A stretch of DNA of 64,000 bases, from NCBI GenBank assembly GCA_900318245.1, contig ONJT01000003.1:37667-101666 (forward strand), written 5' to 3'. The notes beneath the pieces were generated by a model. That model made no database searches. It worked only from the letters and a program-made list of their open reading frames with translations, and was not told the origin of the DNA. Source of the stretch: an uncultured Bacteroidales bacterium (GTDB lineage: Bacteria > Bacteroidota > Bacteroidia > Bacteroidales > Paludibacteraceae). Position numbers and translations under genes: made by a program. Positions 10,901 to 16,734 of this stretch are shown here, one piece after another (the stretch's first letter is position 1; each line of letters begins with the position of its first letter).

Positions 10901-11390
10901 ACCCTTCTCCTGTAGTGGTATTTATGGTAACATCCCATATTCCATTGTTATCATTACTCGATTGTGTTCTCAAATAGTTACCACTACTAGATGCCGCGTA
11001 CAAGTATCCTGGACATCCTGTTCCAGAACCATTGTTAGAATAAAATGTCCAGTAGTCACCTGATTTCCCCACTGTAAGGACATCAACTGTATTTTCCGGA
11101 TTGGTAATCTTATCATTGGAAATGGTTACAGATACAGCCGTTCTATTGTTGTTGTTTTGCTTGGTTCCAAGAGCATATGAGTTGTCGATATTCACTAATA
11201 ACACCTCGTCTCCTACGGATAAGTTGCTTATATTTTTAACCAATACATAATCTGCTCCCCACACCTGCAAACTACCTATCATTAGGGCGCAAAGGAGGAG
11301 TCCTATGCTTTGTAACTTTCTTAATGCACCTAATGCACTGATAGAACGAGAGTTACGAACATTTTTTGCTATATTAAAATTTGCTTTCAT
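1941..11390 (-). CDS. Giant secreted repeat protein (InlB B-type repeats) with C-terminal secretion tag
   Basis: The protein is about 3150 aa from the ATG at 11390. I prefer this over an in-frame ATG at 11429, which would precede a poorer leader. A 31-residue basic N-region precedes a hydrophobic signal ending SLQVWGA. The body is a string of beta modules. These include choice-of-anchor-like units (GAGPSAAKSFSMSGSNL and relatives, at least three) and several InlB B-repeat units (GYTFLGWWS, GYIFAGWDT, LYAQW endings). There are also repeated lectin-like blocks with YxxS/N-YIY-type strands. The last ~700 residues are paralogous to the end of the 1549-aa protein. The protein ends in a Por-type tail (MYILRGGKIYDATGKQV). 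The likely location is the cell surface or outside the cell, via type IX secretion. No enzymatic motif is seen. It is second in a three-gene operon. Confidence 0.9.
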   Translation of the reverse strand: MKANFNIAKNVRNSRSISALGALRKLQSIGLLLCALMIGSLQVWGADYVLVKNISNLSVGDEVLLVNIDNSYALGTKQNNNNRTAVSVTISNDKITNPENTVDVLTVGKSGDYWTFYSNNGSGTGCPGYLYAASSSGNYLRTQSSNDNNGIWDVTINTTTGEGSFVAQGTNTRKVMQYNNSSHIFACYSSASQASIYIFKKAASGYTVDFAVSPAGYGTVSPSSQLTGVASGTAITKSGNTVTIGGTTVTATPHSQDATYNYAFNNWTVTDNLTSVTKNVTVTANFTRSAKTYSNYRTLCSTTDPSLSVSPASLTELDYIVGAGPSAAKSFSMSGSNLESGTLTVTAPTNFQVSKASGSGWASSITFTDVSGTLAATTVYVRLASGKSAGEYSGNVSISGCGLESAVQVALSGTVYQPTIIATPASVTGWNAVTGSAPSPATQTIDVTGVNLKADISVSLTSGSDYFSIDKSSFEQTSGSASGTITISVKAAAYASAATRNGNIRLTSTDATTVDVPITLLVQDDPREKFTLLTSSNISDLSDGAKLVLVERTRGYVMNTTSGTNGHEQVNTGFEFLESNTIIALEETNEVEVLTLVASDDGTYLLKTLGNQYIYYSSGNTHKTGALPSPVTSGYQWTISMFPEDNYVNIKSTNCLGYNGGASGQKFRSYSESTITGGYNTYAIYAYYQPSSDPSISLTASLSKFEYVYGSGPSSPAQTFTVSGKNLSNDLVVSVPSNIYEVSKNGSSDWGSSVSYTPSTETVSSQTVYIRLKAGLSANAYDYAAASGLRVTSTGATERNAALEGEVKYSVSISANNGSYGSVSPTSGTTRTSIDVTATPNANYRVPTTGGYTVTSGTATVVNNGDGTFTITPTSNCAVTINFEAIPTHKVTYWATGTKIQESDVQEGAAIPDQTTETASAIEAYCGNREHFVGWTTTSGYSHATDAPAGMITTMSPGGTMSTSDVNYYAVFANGTGEFGKYKRVTSLSDIVAGDSIVIVSNNHGYAMICSSNQISNSSTVSETSSKITPTAAMRWLVGGNASDGYTFTMSNTVKANGAPYTLGAASIPGNNSSNSVQFNASNTTFKITNHNTSGTYYIHASGNVNCGLELHGSGTPSWKLYTYNSGLKSNAYTAMKLYVPDAHYIDYTTECCSLQPVTDVVVNSMTNTSVTLGWTLPASTAGITKFQVIDVDNGNAVVKDNISTSATNSGSISGLTKCNTYHYKVVSYSSTCTVTSSAIEFRPFGDARTVNFNYNGGSGTPASFTTSCDGTSTTLPTPDARDGYTFLGWWSASSGGDKRGDAGDSYTVTGNTTIWAHWAQNFTVTYNRKGGTIVCGGSEIGVAGQTFTICTTEPTRSGYIFAGWDTEEGGTGTRYNAGGTFTMPSSDVTLYAQWTDNWRNLTFNVPAGGGSASGVPSGNHVRDGQSFTMPTITGKSDSKWCWTFLGWTETAPNGSGRWDVTPSYIAGGATSSAITSDKTYYAVYSKTGAGASGTVELTTAVIDGLYQAKLSEAVSGAIAYGNERSYTSNGYTWTTTTRQMWINSTNQHSTYLQFNTANTTWLKLPTLPGPISSMTIDCRNASGNALATGSVYLRTSPTGSNEATGTISSNICTFGETELTTGYLVAAQNMQILSMSISYGPPAIYGYTLDDCGCVVTEFDLTYDANTANFAGSTITPCTGVTGYKWSEHDDEYTICSTVPTCDGYKFSYWATNANGSGTHYNPGEVITCVGETPITLYARYERVHTVTFNNQGTPTPVTQASAGAAIDVPAATTPCSAEWTFAGWSKTAIAPMSLLPELEITAGTSTYTPDEDVTLYAIYRKTSTSSAFVAGMSGAYKIKATYNATDQYATDYNGAKLRYSATPGAAQTYYIKYVAADGGKYTIQQSDGQYIKYQGKSATSGAHTDLALSATEYFWRINASGSLWAVQATTSTDANTHYLQFDPNGSTGFKGYTNGINIAFVAADGQYYYRTMSCEDDFDIIFHENGTTINWATGYPEATYKDLANATIISTFPTATFDGWTFLGWRTADYEESTDAPASASVYGGTDGISGNTITVTSANIDLYPVFTRFEDNQPFDQINGGDYYIYFLDEGSDDGYGAAQRVYAGTYADKKRYNSTALCSAATTFTFTKLENGNWTIYDNTTHMYLYGIENDDLKQQASAIGAEWTLTLNGNQFDAFHVGTSYGQLIAQGGGTSATIMNYRRTNVTKDPASYHRVYLGSCTNRVFSSNPMTIPEIDLKGTVVVTASQNGAVRNTNVLTVSGHNLTPSTGEITITSNNSDVYFSLSTDKNFAKGVADQPKPSVTITANGSGIVTPTPVYVHYKPSSNVDAWTSATITASYTGAEDAEVTAELRTVKENFVIASKVGDNWYALPANMAAEGVFEPVLIDVDESAKIAYGPATVGYKMWPVQTVNGGTDEYAANGDKVRFAGNSNAGLWASNSNNHIRNWATITAIGSTAETPASYEWIIETEDREAYTLKSMYSTNYLDLYRPSSGAHAGKLVWASNSTYETNEIHFFPLTEREVITIIPREWKANGLVFSVAADNQITAVSYKIGTGSETSTTYTRHSTGGYGLYEVVLPDLTSQYGKLLTLKLTISGTPTYATTTIPIIVNANASTKTNEPFATLGAATKDYDVVVLDGKTLTTDAIASGACKFQNLYIYPGATLVNAANNNLSVRYLELRGGIKGIDHKSDLAQGVPHLKLDKNFSSTAGANLDMYVNTAHSYALSVPFDVTLSTVNFANSLNTTTSEPINGTLDAQFMIMEYDGAQRASTGKGWKHITSTERVLHAGEGYVLQGKRPKGQPFAVIRFPFSSISGWATGEGEVTKSAISISAHEGGDKTPDNDKGWNLIANPYMATLSYNGADEGWAADFTVGSLVKTDTDPWDGKYEWTSTTNAYVTMPNEWYTEFPQYRANSAQAVFEPFKNFFIQATADGSVTFDKSKRASAPRHLLAQVEKAQPIYADINLTHGEAFAQAGLTVDENATAGYKFGEDQNIFESREALTYLKMYTVADGHYLVGNTLTPAETEELIPVEFYAPNAGEYIFSLDDNSDIDRLEYVILYDAVLGLNTNLLTNDYMVDLEETGLIENRFSIGLRIKEKDNSATGIGDVSGDPERPYKFIYRDKMYILRGGKIYDATGKQVREINK

Positions 11391-11432
11391 AATCGTTTCA
11401 ATTTTAATTGTTAAACATCCTTCTCTCATTCA

Positions 11433-13124
11433 TCATTTCTCATCCGCAAATACTGCGTAGAATGTTATATTTCCCGTAATAGTTGGTGAAGTGCCATTGA
11501 ACAAATCTCCCGGCGCACTATCACTTGCCCAACCGGAGTTTGATGTCCATCCCATGAAAGTACTTCCCGTACACTCACCCGGCACACTCGGATTCGCCGG
11601 AGTAGAAGTCGTCGTGTTGTACGACACATTAGAAGTCGTCTGATATGTAGAACCATTCACACTCCAAGTTACGGTACATGGTTTGTAAAACTCCGCAATA
11701 ACAGTAACTGCTGCTGATGGTGTCCCAGTTAGCGAGGTGCTTGCGCTTGTCGCAGATGCAATGCTCGTTCCAGAAGCCGTTCCATATTTCCATGTCTTGA
11801 ATACATAATGTGTACTACCTGCACTGGCAGTTAATGTACGTCCGGAAGCAGAAGCAGTAACTCCTGCATCAGCTATGGTCGTTCCGTCCTCGTCTTTCTT
11901 TTGAACAGTTACAGAATAGGCAGTGACTGTACTAGTAGCAGTTTTGGTTATTCCGCCTTCCGTATAGGATGCCGTGATGGTATTACTACCAGCGACCAAA
12001 ACTGTTGTTGGTGTCCATGAGGTAGAAGCAGAGACATTAGCTGTCGTCGCATCAGAATAGGTAGCTGTTACAACCGCCCCCGTCTTGCTGAATGTTTCAC
12101 CAACAAGATATTTTGTCGTTGTAGGTTGCATTGTAATTGCAATCGAAGACAAGGTCTTCGCTGCCGCACAAGATGGATTGGTTAGATAATAATACGAACC
12201 ACTTGTTTGCCTAAAAACTGCATACAATGTGCCTCCATCACTAGGCATGGCTCCTGCTGTGGAACTATTATAAGTTGTGCCAGGAGAAGCTGCGGGTGTC
12301 TCTAGTGCACCAACACGCCATCCCGAATATGTACCGTCCAAATCGCCGGGACAACTGTGTCCGCTGACTGCCATATCCTCCGTCAGATCAGCTTTTACTT
12401 TATTACTATATGTGACATATCCTCCTTCTCCGTCAGGCACTTTTAAGGTATACTTTGGCTCAGCAACAGTGTAGGTTATTATAATATCATCTATGATACG
12501 ATTAGCCGTAGAACTTCCTCCTCTACTTATTCTAACATATACATTAACATTATTGTTTGTTAAATTCTGCGAAACCTCGGTAAAAGTTCCTTTTGTGGTA
12601 GAAGCGATATTGAACGTATTTACTGTTGTCCAATTAGAGCCATCTGTTGACGTTTGAATATAGACATTAGTGCTTGTTGTATTTGTACTTGCTTTAGTAG
12701 CATAATATTTAATATTTGTTATGGTTCCTGCAATTTTTTCATTGGTCTTAATATAAAAACCTGTTGCGCTAAATTGGCATGACTTTGAACCGGATGCTGT
12801 GTGATTGTAGGTTGTATTCTGCGAACCAGAGTTAACAGTCCATGCAGAATTATTTGGAAACGTTCCACTTCCTTCAAAAGTAAGTTCCATCGTTTCTCCC
12901 CACACATTTCCGCTGCCGAGAGTTAAAAGCATTACGAGCATTGCGGCACATCTCACTACCGAATGCAGTTTTCCACTTGGTTGCCAGCAGGTCCCAAAGG
13001 GTGCTGAATAGGTGCTGAATGGGTGCTCAATGGTTGCTTCACCCGAGATCACTCCAACCTCCTTTCTCTGTGAGTCCGCTACCCGACTCCACAGAGTTTT
13101 CAAATAAGTAATTAAGTTTTTCAT
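11433..13124 (-). CDS. Large secreted repeat protein without C-terminal tag
   Basis: This 563-aa protein begins MKNLITYLKTLW. A ~45-residue spacer containing near-repeats of GTGCTGAAT-type DNA follows, and only then a hydrophobic signal ending GSGNVWGE (near residue 77). A carbohydrate-binding-like beta domain comes next (TSTDGSNWTTV). Then comes a bacterial Ig-like unit (LSSIAITMQPTTTKYLVG) and an InlB-type repeat ending ITFYAVFADEK at the stop. The Ig-like plus repeat part is paralogous to the middle of the 2553-aa protein across the island, and the N-terminal leader is shared with it too. It lacks the secretion tag carried by the next gene, which starts 42 bases downstream. It may be a shortened version of its 2553-aa counterpart. 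Function is unknown; adhesion is a plausible guess. Confidence 0.85.
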   Translation of the reverse strand: MKNLITYLKTLWSRVADSQRKEVGVISGEATIEHPFSTYSAPFGTCWQPSGKLHSVVRCAAMLVMLLTLGSGNVWGETMELTFEGSGTFPNNSAWTVNSGSQNTTYNHTASGSKSCQFSATGFYIKTNEKIAGTITNIKYYATKASTNTTSTNVYIQTSTDGSNWTTVNTFNIASTTKGTFTEVSQNLTNNNVNVYVRISRGGSSTANRIIDDIIITYTVAEPKYTLKVPDGEGGYVTYSNKVKADLTEDMAVSGHSCPGDLDGTYSGWRVGALETPAASPGTTYNSSTAGAMPSDGGTLYAVFRQTSGSYYYLTNPSCAAAKTLSSIAITMQPTTTKYLVGETFSKTGAVVTATYSDATTANVSASTSWTPTTVLVAGSNTITASYTEGGITKTATSTVTAYSVTVQKKDEDGTTIADAGVTASASGRTLTASAGSTHYVFKTWKYGTASGTSIASATSASTSLTGTPSAAVTVIAEFYKPCTVTWSVNGSTYQTTSNVSYNTTTSTPANPSVPGECTGSTFMGWTSNSGWASDSAPGDLFNGTSPTITGNITFYAVFADEK

Positions 13125-13140
13125 AATGTATTTGGTTTTT

Positions 13141-13198
13141 TTATATTATTCCTTATTTATATCTACACACGCGTGTGCGTGTGGTTATATTTTGTGAG
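13141..13198 (-). promoter_or_regulatory. Outer left copy of inverted upstream element
   Basis: Read on the minus strand, 58 bases just upstream of the 13124 gene match 56 bases upstream of the 22096 gene with about two differences. The element has a palindromic alternating purine-pyrimidine block (CACACGCGTGTG), then TAGATATAAATAAGGAATAATAT. No TAnnTTTG box is visible, so either it uses another sigma factor or the promoter is of a different kind. Confidence 0.75.
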
Positions 13199-13297
13199 TA
13201 CAGGGCAACCCAATAGCCTATACCCGTTTTTTTATGTTGACATAATGAAATAACTAAATATTGAAATGACAAACTTGGCAAAGTTGACAAACTTTAC

Positions 13298-13353
13298 TTG
13301 GTCCTTTTTCCAGTCCAGCTTGTTCCTTTTTTTCTCAGCTTGTTCCTTTTTTC
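13298..13353 (-). repeat. Three copies of the 15-bp AAAAAAGGAACARGC repeat, 20-bp period
   Basis: On the minus strand AAAAAAGGAACAAGC occurs at about 13319-13333 and 13339-13353. A degenerate copy starts near 13298, so the spacing is 20-21 bases. It belongs to the same family as the larger cluster at 16136-17160. Apart from this, 13199-13427 holds no gene that I can see. Confidence 0.75.
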
Positions 13354-13427
13354 AACTACTTTTTTAGTTTATTTCAGTATGTCAAAGATCAATCTGTAAT
13401 TTGTTTCAAGTGTCTTACAGTAACACT

Positions 13428-13465
13428 ATTCCTTATTTATCTTGCGCGTATGCGTATACGCGATA
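13428..13465 (-). promoter_or_regulatory. Inner left copy of palindrome + ATAAATA element
   Basis: On the minus strand TATCGCG starts an alternating purine-pyrimidine block with 7-bp arms (CGCGTAT/ATACGCG), and ATAAATAAGGAATA follows. The distance from TATCGCG to ATAAATA is 25 bases, the same as in the copy at 21577. It lies just past the end of the RES-type gene, pointing out of the island. Confidence 0.6.
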
Positions 13466-13466
13466 A

Positions 13467-14555
13467 CTATTCTTTGATTCTTCGATACAAATTGGGATTT
13501 TCGAATCGTTTTTCCATCGCCCAAAATATTGTATTTTCGTAATCTCCATCAGGAAATGGCAGATAACCTCTCAACGAGTCCTTATTATCTTCGTACTCTG
13601 TTGTTGTAGGTTCTGTTAGTTCGAACATGCCACATAGTTTCGAACAATACCCTTCATCCTTAACATCATAGACAGGAATAGCAATGTTTTCAATCCTTCT
13701 GTAATTATTTCCGGTAATTTCCTTAAAATCATCTTCTTGTTGCGTGGTGTCATAAATCACCCCATCCAACTTTCTGTTACAAACATTATCCTTAACTATA
13801 AGGTGCATAACTAATTGCGGAAACACATATTCCGGGATATATACACCAGCCTTACTCGTTGTTTTAAATGAACAAGCAATAATTAATGGAAGTATTTGTA
13901 AATATTTCTTCAAACTATCTTCATTTTCAAATTCTCTTTTCAAGCGTAGATCTAACAGATTCAATGTATGCCCGTCGCATAATTTAAAGGCCGATATCAT
14001 CAAGTTGTTTATACTTGCTCTTCTCATTTCTTCCCAACATACGTATATGGAACATCCCAAATACAAGCAAGGCATACCTATCATACTATATCTGTATGGT
14101 TTTATCAAGTCGCGTCGGTTGAATGGAATATGAAACAACTCCTCCCTTGTAAATGTCTTATGCGTATCATTGCCTTCTACCCGTGAGCGCATGCGGTAGT
14201 ATACATTATTTATCCCACTTGCTGTCTCAGAATGTGTTGACCAATTCTCTTTGTATTGATCCCACCAGTTATTTTCGATGCATTTAGCTATTGTCCCATT
14301 ATTGTAGTCATTATACGTATTAAGAATATTATTACAAAGATTACTAATTTCAGCAATAAAAGTACTATCAATACTGACGTTAAGAGGACGTTCTAACAAA
14401 AGGTCATTGTTTTTGCCCGTGCCATCATATGAAATTCCATTAGAGATATATTCCTGATATTTTTCAAATGCAGTATGCAGACGCGTAGCAAAGGGCTTAC
14501 TTTCAACCTTTGTCCACTCCTCAATTTGTGATATTAAATCTTTATAATTACGCAT
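13467..14555 (-). CDS. RES-domain-like protein
   Basis: This is a 362-aa cytosolic protein with no signal peptide or membrane helix. Residues 119-180 show the hallmarks of the RES fold. There is an early RMRSR (121-125), then FHIPFNRRDL, then PYRYSMIGMPCLYLG and YVCWEE (170-176). RES proteins known as toxins act on NAD+, using conserved Arg, Tyr, Glu and Ser; Arg, Tyr, Ser and Glu are all present here. At 362 aa it is much longer than toxin-only RES proteins (~150-230 aa). It has an N-terminal ~110-residue region of unknown role, and no Xre-type antitoxin gene sits beside it. It is therefore better regarded as a RES-fold effector in an accessory or defence setting than as a classic toxin-antitoxin pair. 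It is last in a minus-strand run and, unlike its two neighbours, lacks the ACACGAT leader. Confidence 0.65.
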   Translation of the reverse strand: MRNYKDLISQIEEWTKVESKPFATRLHTAFEKYQEYISNGISYDGTGKNNDLLLERPLNVSIDSTFIAEISNLCNNILNTYNDYNNGTIAKCIENNWWDQYKENWSTHSETASGINNVYYRMRSRVEGNDTHKTFTREELFHIPFNRRDLIKPYRYSMIGMPCLYLGCSIYVCWEEMRRASINNLMISAFKLCDGHTLNLLDLRLKREFENEDSLKKYLQILPLIIACSFKTTSKAGVYIPEYVFPQLVMHLIVKDNVCNRKLDGVIYDTTQQEDDFKEITGNNYRRIENIAIPVYDVKDEGYCSKLCGMFELTEPTTTEYEDNKDSLRGYLPFPDGDYENTIFWAMEKRFENPNLYRRIKE

Positions 14556-14679
14556 TCCTACTAATTATTCTGTTGTAGTGTTACTATTAGGGTAGAATAC
14601 TAAAAAAACTGTTTGTGTATTTAGTTTATTTTAATTGGTGATTAAAGGATAATTTAATGTCCTTTAACCGTGAATAGCC

Positions 14680-15312
14680 CTACATAATATGCACAGGCCA
14701 TAATTTTTCTACAAATCTATAATTATCCATAATTATGAACTTTTCTACACCAATAGCGTTGATTAGATTTTGAGGGAAACGCGCAACGTCATTATACTCC
14801 TTTACTACAACAAATTCCACATCATCTAATAAGAATGGATAATCATGAGGGACGCGCCATTCTCGCTCATGACTAAAATCAACAGTCGGGAAATATTGCC
14901 CTTTCATGTGATTCGGACGATATTGCGGAGAGAACGGAGTTATAAAAGGCCATACATGCTTATCAAATTGTCTTTTAGACATTTGTTTTTTTAGATGGTC
15001 TGGACGCACATAGTATGCAGGTCCACCATGCTTAACAAAAACAGATTTTTTAGAGAAACCTACACCATATGGAGAGTATTGCTGTGTGTGCGCCAATAAA
15101 CTAGACCATGGACATTCTGTCATACACACAGCATGTGCACCGGTCCATGGCATGGTAGACGCATTAATAATTTGGTTATTCAAGATTGATACCAAACGGT
15201 CAAAAGCACTCATCTGAGCAAAAGGTCTGGCAGGATTATCCTCTGCTGCAGAACATAATGCTCCGTCTTTAGTAAAATGCGCTAAATAATTCGAAAAATC
15301 CGGTCTGTTCAT
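14680..15312 (-). CDS. AbiGi/DUF2971-like accessory protein
   Basis: The protein is 210 aa and cytosolic. The opening YLAHFTKDGAL, the middle AVCMTECPWSSLL, YSPYGVGFSKKSVF and the later SHEREWRVPHDYPFL are the characteristic string of the AbiGi/DUF2971-like families. Those families have a compact fold often found in phage-defence and mobile regions; a relation to ADP-ribosyltransferase folds has been suggested, but I cannot confirm it here. ATG 15312 is preceded by a leader of the ACACGAT type (15322-15345), about 10 bases upstream of the start. The P-loop gene lies upstream on the same strand with a ~65-base gap. The exact family is uncertain. Confidence 0.6.
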   Translation of the reverse strand: MNRPDFSNYLAHFTKDGALCSAAEDNPARPFAQMSAFDRLVSILNNQIINASTMPWTGAHAVCMTECPWSSLLAHTQQYSPYGVGFSKKSVFVKHGGPAYYVRPDHLKKQMSKRQFDKHVWPFITPFSPQYRPNHMKGQYFPTVDFSHEREWRVPHDYPFLLDDVEFVVVKEYNDVARFPQNLINAIGVEKFIIMDNYRFVEKLWPVHIM

Positions 15313-15321
15313 AATCTTTTC

Positions 15322-15345
15322 GTCCTTTTATCGTGTTGACTTCAC
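15322..15345 (-). promoter_or_regulatory. Leader element with ACACGAT core (copy E)
   Basis: On the minus strand GTC-AACACGATAAAAG-GAC can fold as a 3-bp stem, and GAAAAGATT then leads into ATG 15312. Core, position and the AAAAGATT-ATG tail match copy C at 19833. Confidence 0.55.
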
Positions 15346-15378
15346 GTTTAAAGTGTTAATTATGATATTATATTTGAG

Positions 15379-15918
15379 TTAACAATTTTCTTTGATATCT
15401 ATGAATACTTCAATTGCTATTCGTTGTGCATCTTCAACTCGTTCGTCTGCACTTGGTTTCCAGTTCTTACAATACCAACGGTAAGTGTGCATCCGATAGT
15501 TGTCAAGAATATATTTGCGTACACCGCCGGGCGTTCGGTTGTATCTGGAGCAACAAATAACATGGTCTACTTCGTTAAGTTCCGCCCAGTGCATATTGTT
15601 CTTGAATGTAATAAAGTCATCTTCGTTAAATGGGTTTTCTTCGTCAATATCACAGCCCAAAGCGTCTCCTGCACTAAAAATAGCTATCTTCTTCCCTTTA
15701 TATTCAAATAGTGCTCGGAAATCTGAAAATAACATCATTGCCGATGTCGCATGACTTGTTCTAATCTGTTCCAATACTTCAGAGAATGTGGGTCTATTTA
15801 TTAATGACTTCGGCACAAAATCAATCTCTCGTCCCGCATTCTTCAGTAGGTTATACACCAACCAAGCGGTATGTGTCTTCCCGCAATTCTGTACTCCATA
15901 TATTACAAATAATGCCAT
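15379..15918 (-). CDS. Small P-loop NTPase-like protein, accessory
   Basis: I place the start at ATG 15918, giving 179 aa. An in-frame GTG at 15948 would translate the conserved leader itself, so it is unlikely. Near the N-terminus GVQNCGKT (residues 8-15) is a good Walker A loop, in the context LFVIYGVQNCGKTHTAW. Further features are a DFRALFEYKGKKIAIFSAGD segment (a Walker-B-like strand, KIAIFSAGD) and VDHVICCSRYNR. It looks like a minimal nucleotide-binding protein of a type found in defence or mobile islands. I recognise no named family. Leader copy A precedes it, and it is first in the minus-strand run leading to the AbiGi-like and RES-like genes. Confidence 0.65.
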   Translation of the reverse strand: MALFVIYGVQNCGKTHTAWLVYNLLKNAGREIDFVPKSLINRPTFSEVLEQIRTSHATSAMMLFSDFRALFEYKGKKIAIFSAGDALGCDIDEENPFNEDDFITFKNNMHWAELNEVDHVICCSRYNRTPGGVRKYILDNYRMHTYRWYCKNWKPSADERVEDAQRIAIEVFIDIKENC

Positions 15919-15925
15919 ACTCTTT

Positions 15926-15953
15926 TCCCCCTCATCCGTGTCGGGCACAACTA
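15926..15953 (-). promoter_or_regulatory. Leader element with ACACGGAT core (copy A)
   Basis: On the minus strand GTGCCCGACACGGATGAGGG sits 8-30 bases before ATG 15918, with CCC/GGG able to pair. Over more than 30 bases it is almost identical to copy B (18905), although it lies on the opposite strand upstream of an unrelated gene. Confidence 0.75.
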
Positions 15954-16135
15954 TTATTTGTTTTCGTTACAATTAATATACTTCCGTTTTTATTTCGTTT
16001 TCGGTCCATTTAAGGACCAATGTAGGACAATTATAGGACCTATCGCGTATCCTGCACCACCTTATATATAATATGTATATATCCCGTGATTTTCACTCTT
16101 TCATCCTTTCAATCCTTCATCCTGATATTCCTTTA

Positions 16136-16190
16136 CTTGTTCCTTTTTTACTAAGCTTGTTCCTTTTTTACTCAGCCTGTTCCTTTTTTC
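16136..16190 (-). repeat. Three 15-bp repeats at exact 20-bp spacing
   Basis: AAAAAAGGAACARGC on the minus strand occurs at 16136-16150, 16156-16170 and 16176-16190. A 20-bp period, near two helical turns, would put the copies on one face of the DNA, as in iterons or operator arrays. Apart from repeats, 15954-16398 contains no gene that I can see; aggac triplets and a TATCGCGTAT motif lie at 16012-16050. Confidence 0.8.
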
Positions 16191-16213
16191 AACTCTTTCC
16201 CCACACTTTCACT

Positions 16214-16431
16214 CTCCCCGCATAGCCTGTTCCTTTTTTCATTTCATCCCCCCTCATTCTCTAACTCACTCATTCACTAACTCCCTTGTATAGCCTGTTC
16301 CTTTTTTGACCCGCTCACTCTGCCCAACATTCCCTCACCCCGCACAGCCTGTTCCTTTTTTCATTTCATCTCCCCTCATTCTCTAACTCACTCATTCATT
16401 AACTCCCTTGTATAGCCTGTTCCTTTTTTGA
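16214..16431. repeat. 122-bp tandem duplication carrying four more 15-bp repeats
   Basis: A block of about 95 bases at 16214-16309 recurs at 16336-16431, an offset of exactly 122 for both internal landmarks (16226 to 16348, 16294 to 16416). Each block carries two AAAAAAGGAACAGGC copies 68 bases apart. The second block supplies the last ten codons and the stop of the winged-helix gene. Confidence 0.8.
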
Positions 16432-16689
16432 AAGTTCCTCCAAATACTCTAAACCATCTGCCGTCAATCGGTACGTCTGTTCCGGTATACTTGGGTGCCC
16501 GGGGCATTGCATGGTTACCAATCCTCTCGCTCTGGCCGGCTTCATGTAGTTGTCATAGAAGTTTCTCCGCGATTCTTGTCTCAATCCCAAAGCCGCCATC
16601 AACTCACGTCTCGGATGTACTCTTTTCCCCATTACCATCACCAATCTCTGCACCCTCTCCTCTATTTTAACTTTCGTATTCATTCTCAA
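16399..16689 (-). CDS. Stand-alone winged-helix DNA-binding protein (Fic C-terminal type)
   Basis: The protein is 96 aa. RRELMAALGLRQESRRNFYD, then YMKPARARGL, then QTYRLTADGLEYLE (residues ~28-83) is the winged-helix pattern that I know from the C-terminal part of Bacteroidetes Fic-family proteins. Here it stands alone, without the Fic domain. It could be a free DNA-binding protein or a remnant of a longer gene. The protein ends in KKEQAIQGS, which is simply the 15-bp repeat read in frame, and another repeat lies directly upstream of its start (16691-16705). No promoter of the usual type was found. Given its place inside the repeat cluster, it is a natural candidate to bind those repeats; that is inference. 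Confidence 0.6.
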   Translation of the reverse strand: MRMNTKVKIEERVQRLVMVMGKRVHPRRELMAALGLRQESRRNFYDNYMKPARARGLVTMQCPGHPSIPEQTYRLTADGLEYLEELSKKEQAIQGS

Positions 16690-16690
16690 G

Positions 16691-16727
16691 CCTGTTCCTT
16701 TTTTTGCTTTAGCTTGTTCCTTTTCGG
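16691..16727 (-). repeat. Two 15-bp repeats upstream of the winged-helix gene
   Basis: Copies of AAAAAAGGAACARGC lie at 16691-16705 and 16713-16727 (the second ends in CGAAAAGGAACA), with a decayed copy from about 16734. Confidence 0.7.
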
Positions 16728-16734
16728 ACTAAGC

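Noticed and set aside
15919-15948. Upstream GTG start for the P-loop protein (adding PDTDEGEKS)
   Set aside because: Those codons are the conserved leader, which also precedes unrelated genes in other frames; ATG 15918 is the sensible start.
16136-16431. Repeat cluster as a CRISPR array
   Set aside because: Repeats are only 15 bp, intervals vary from 5 to over 50 bases, part is a plain tandem duplication, and no cas gene is present.
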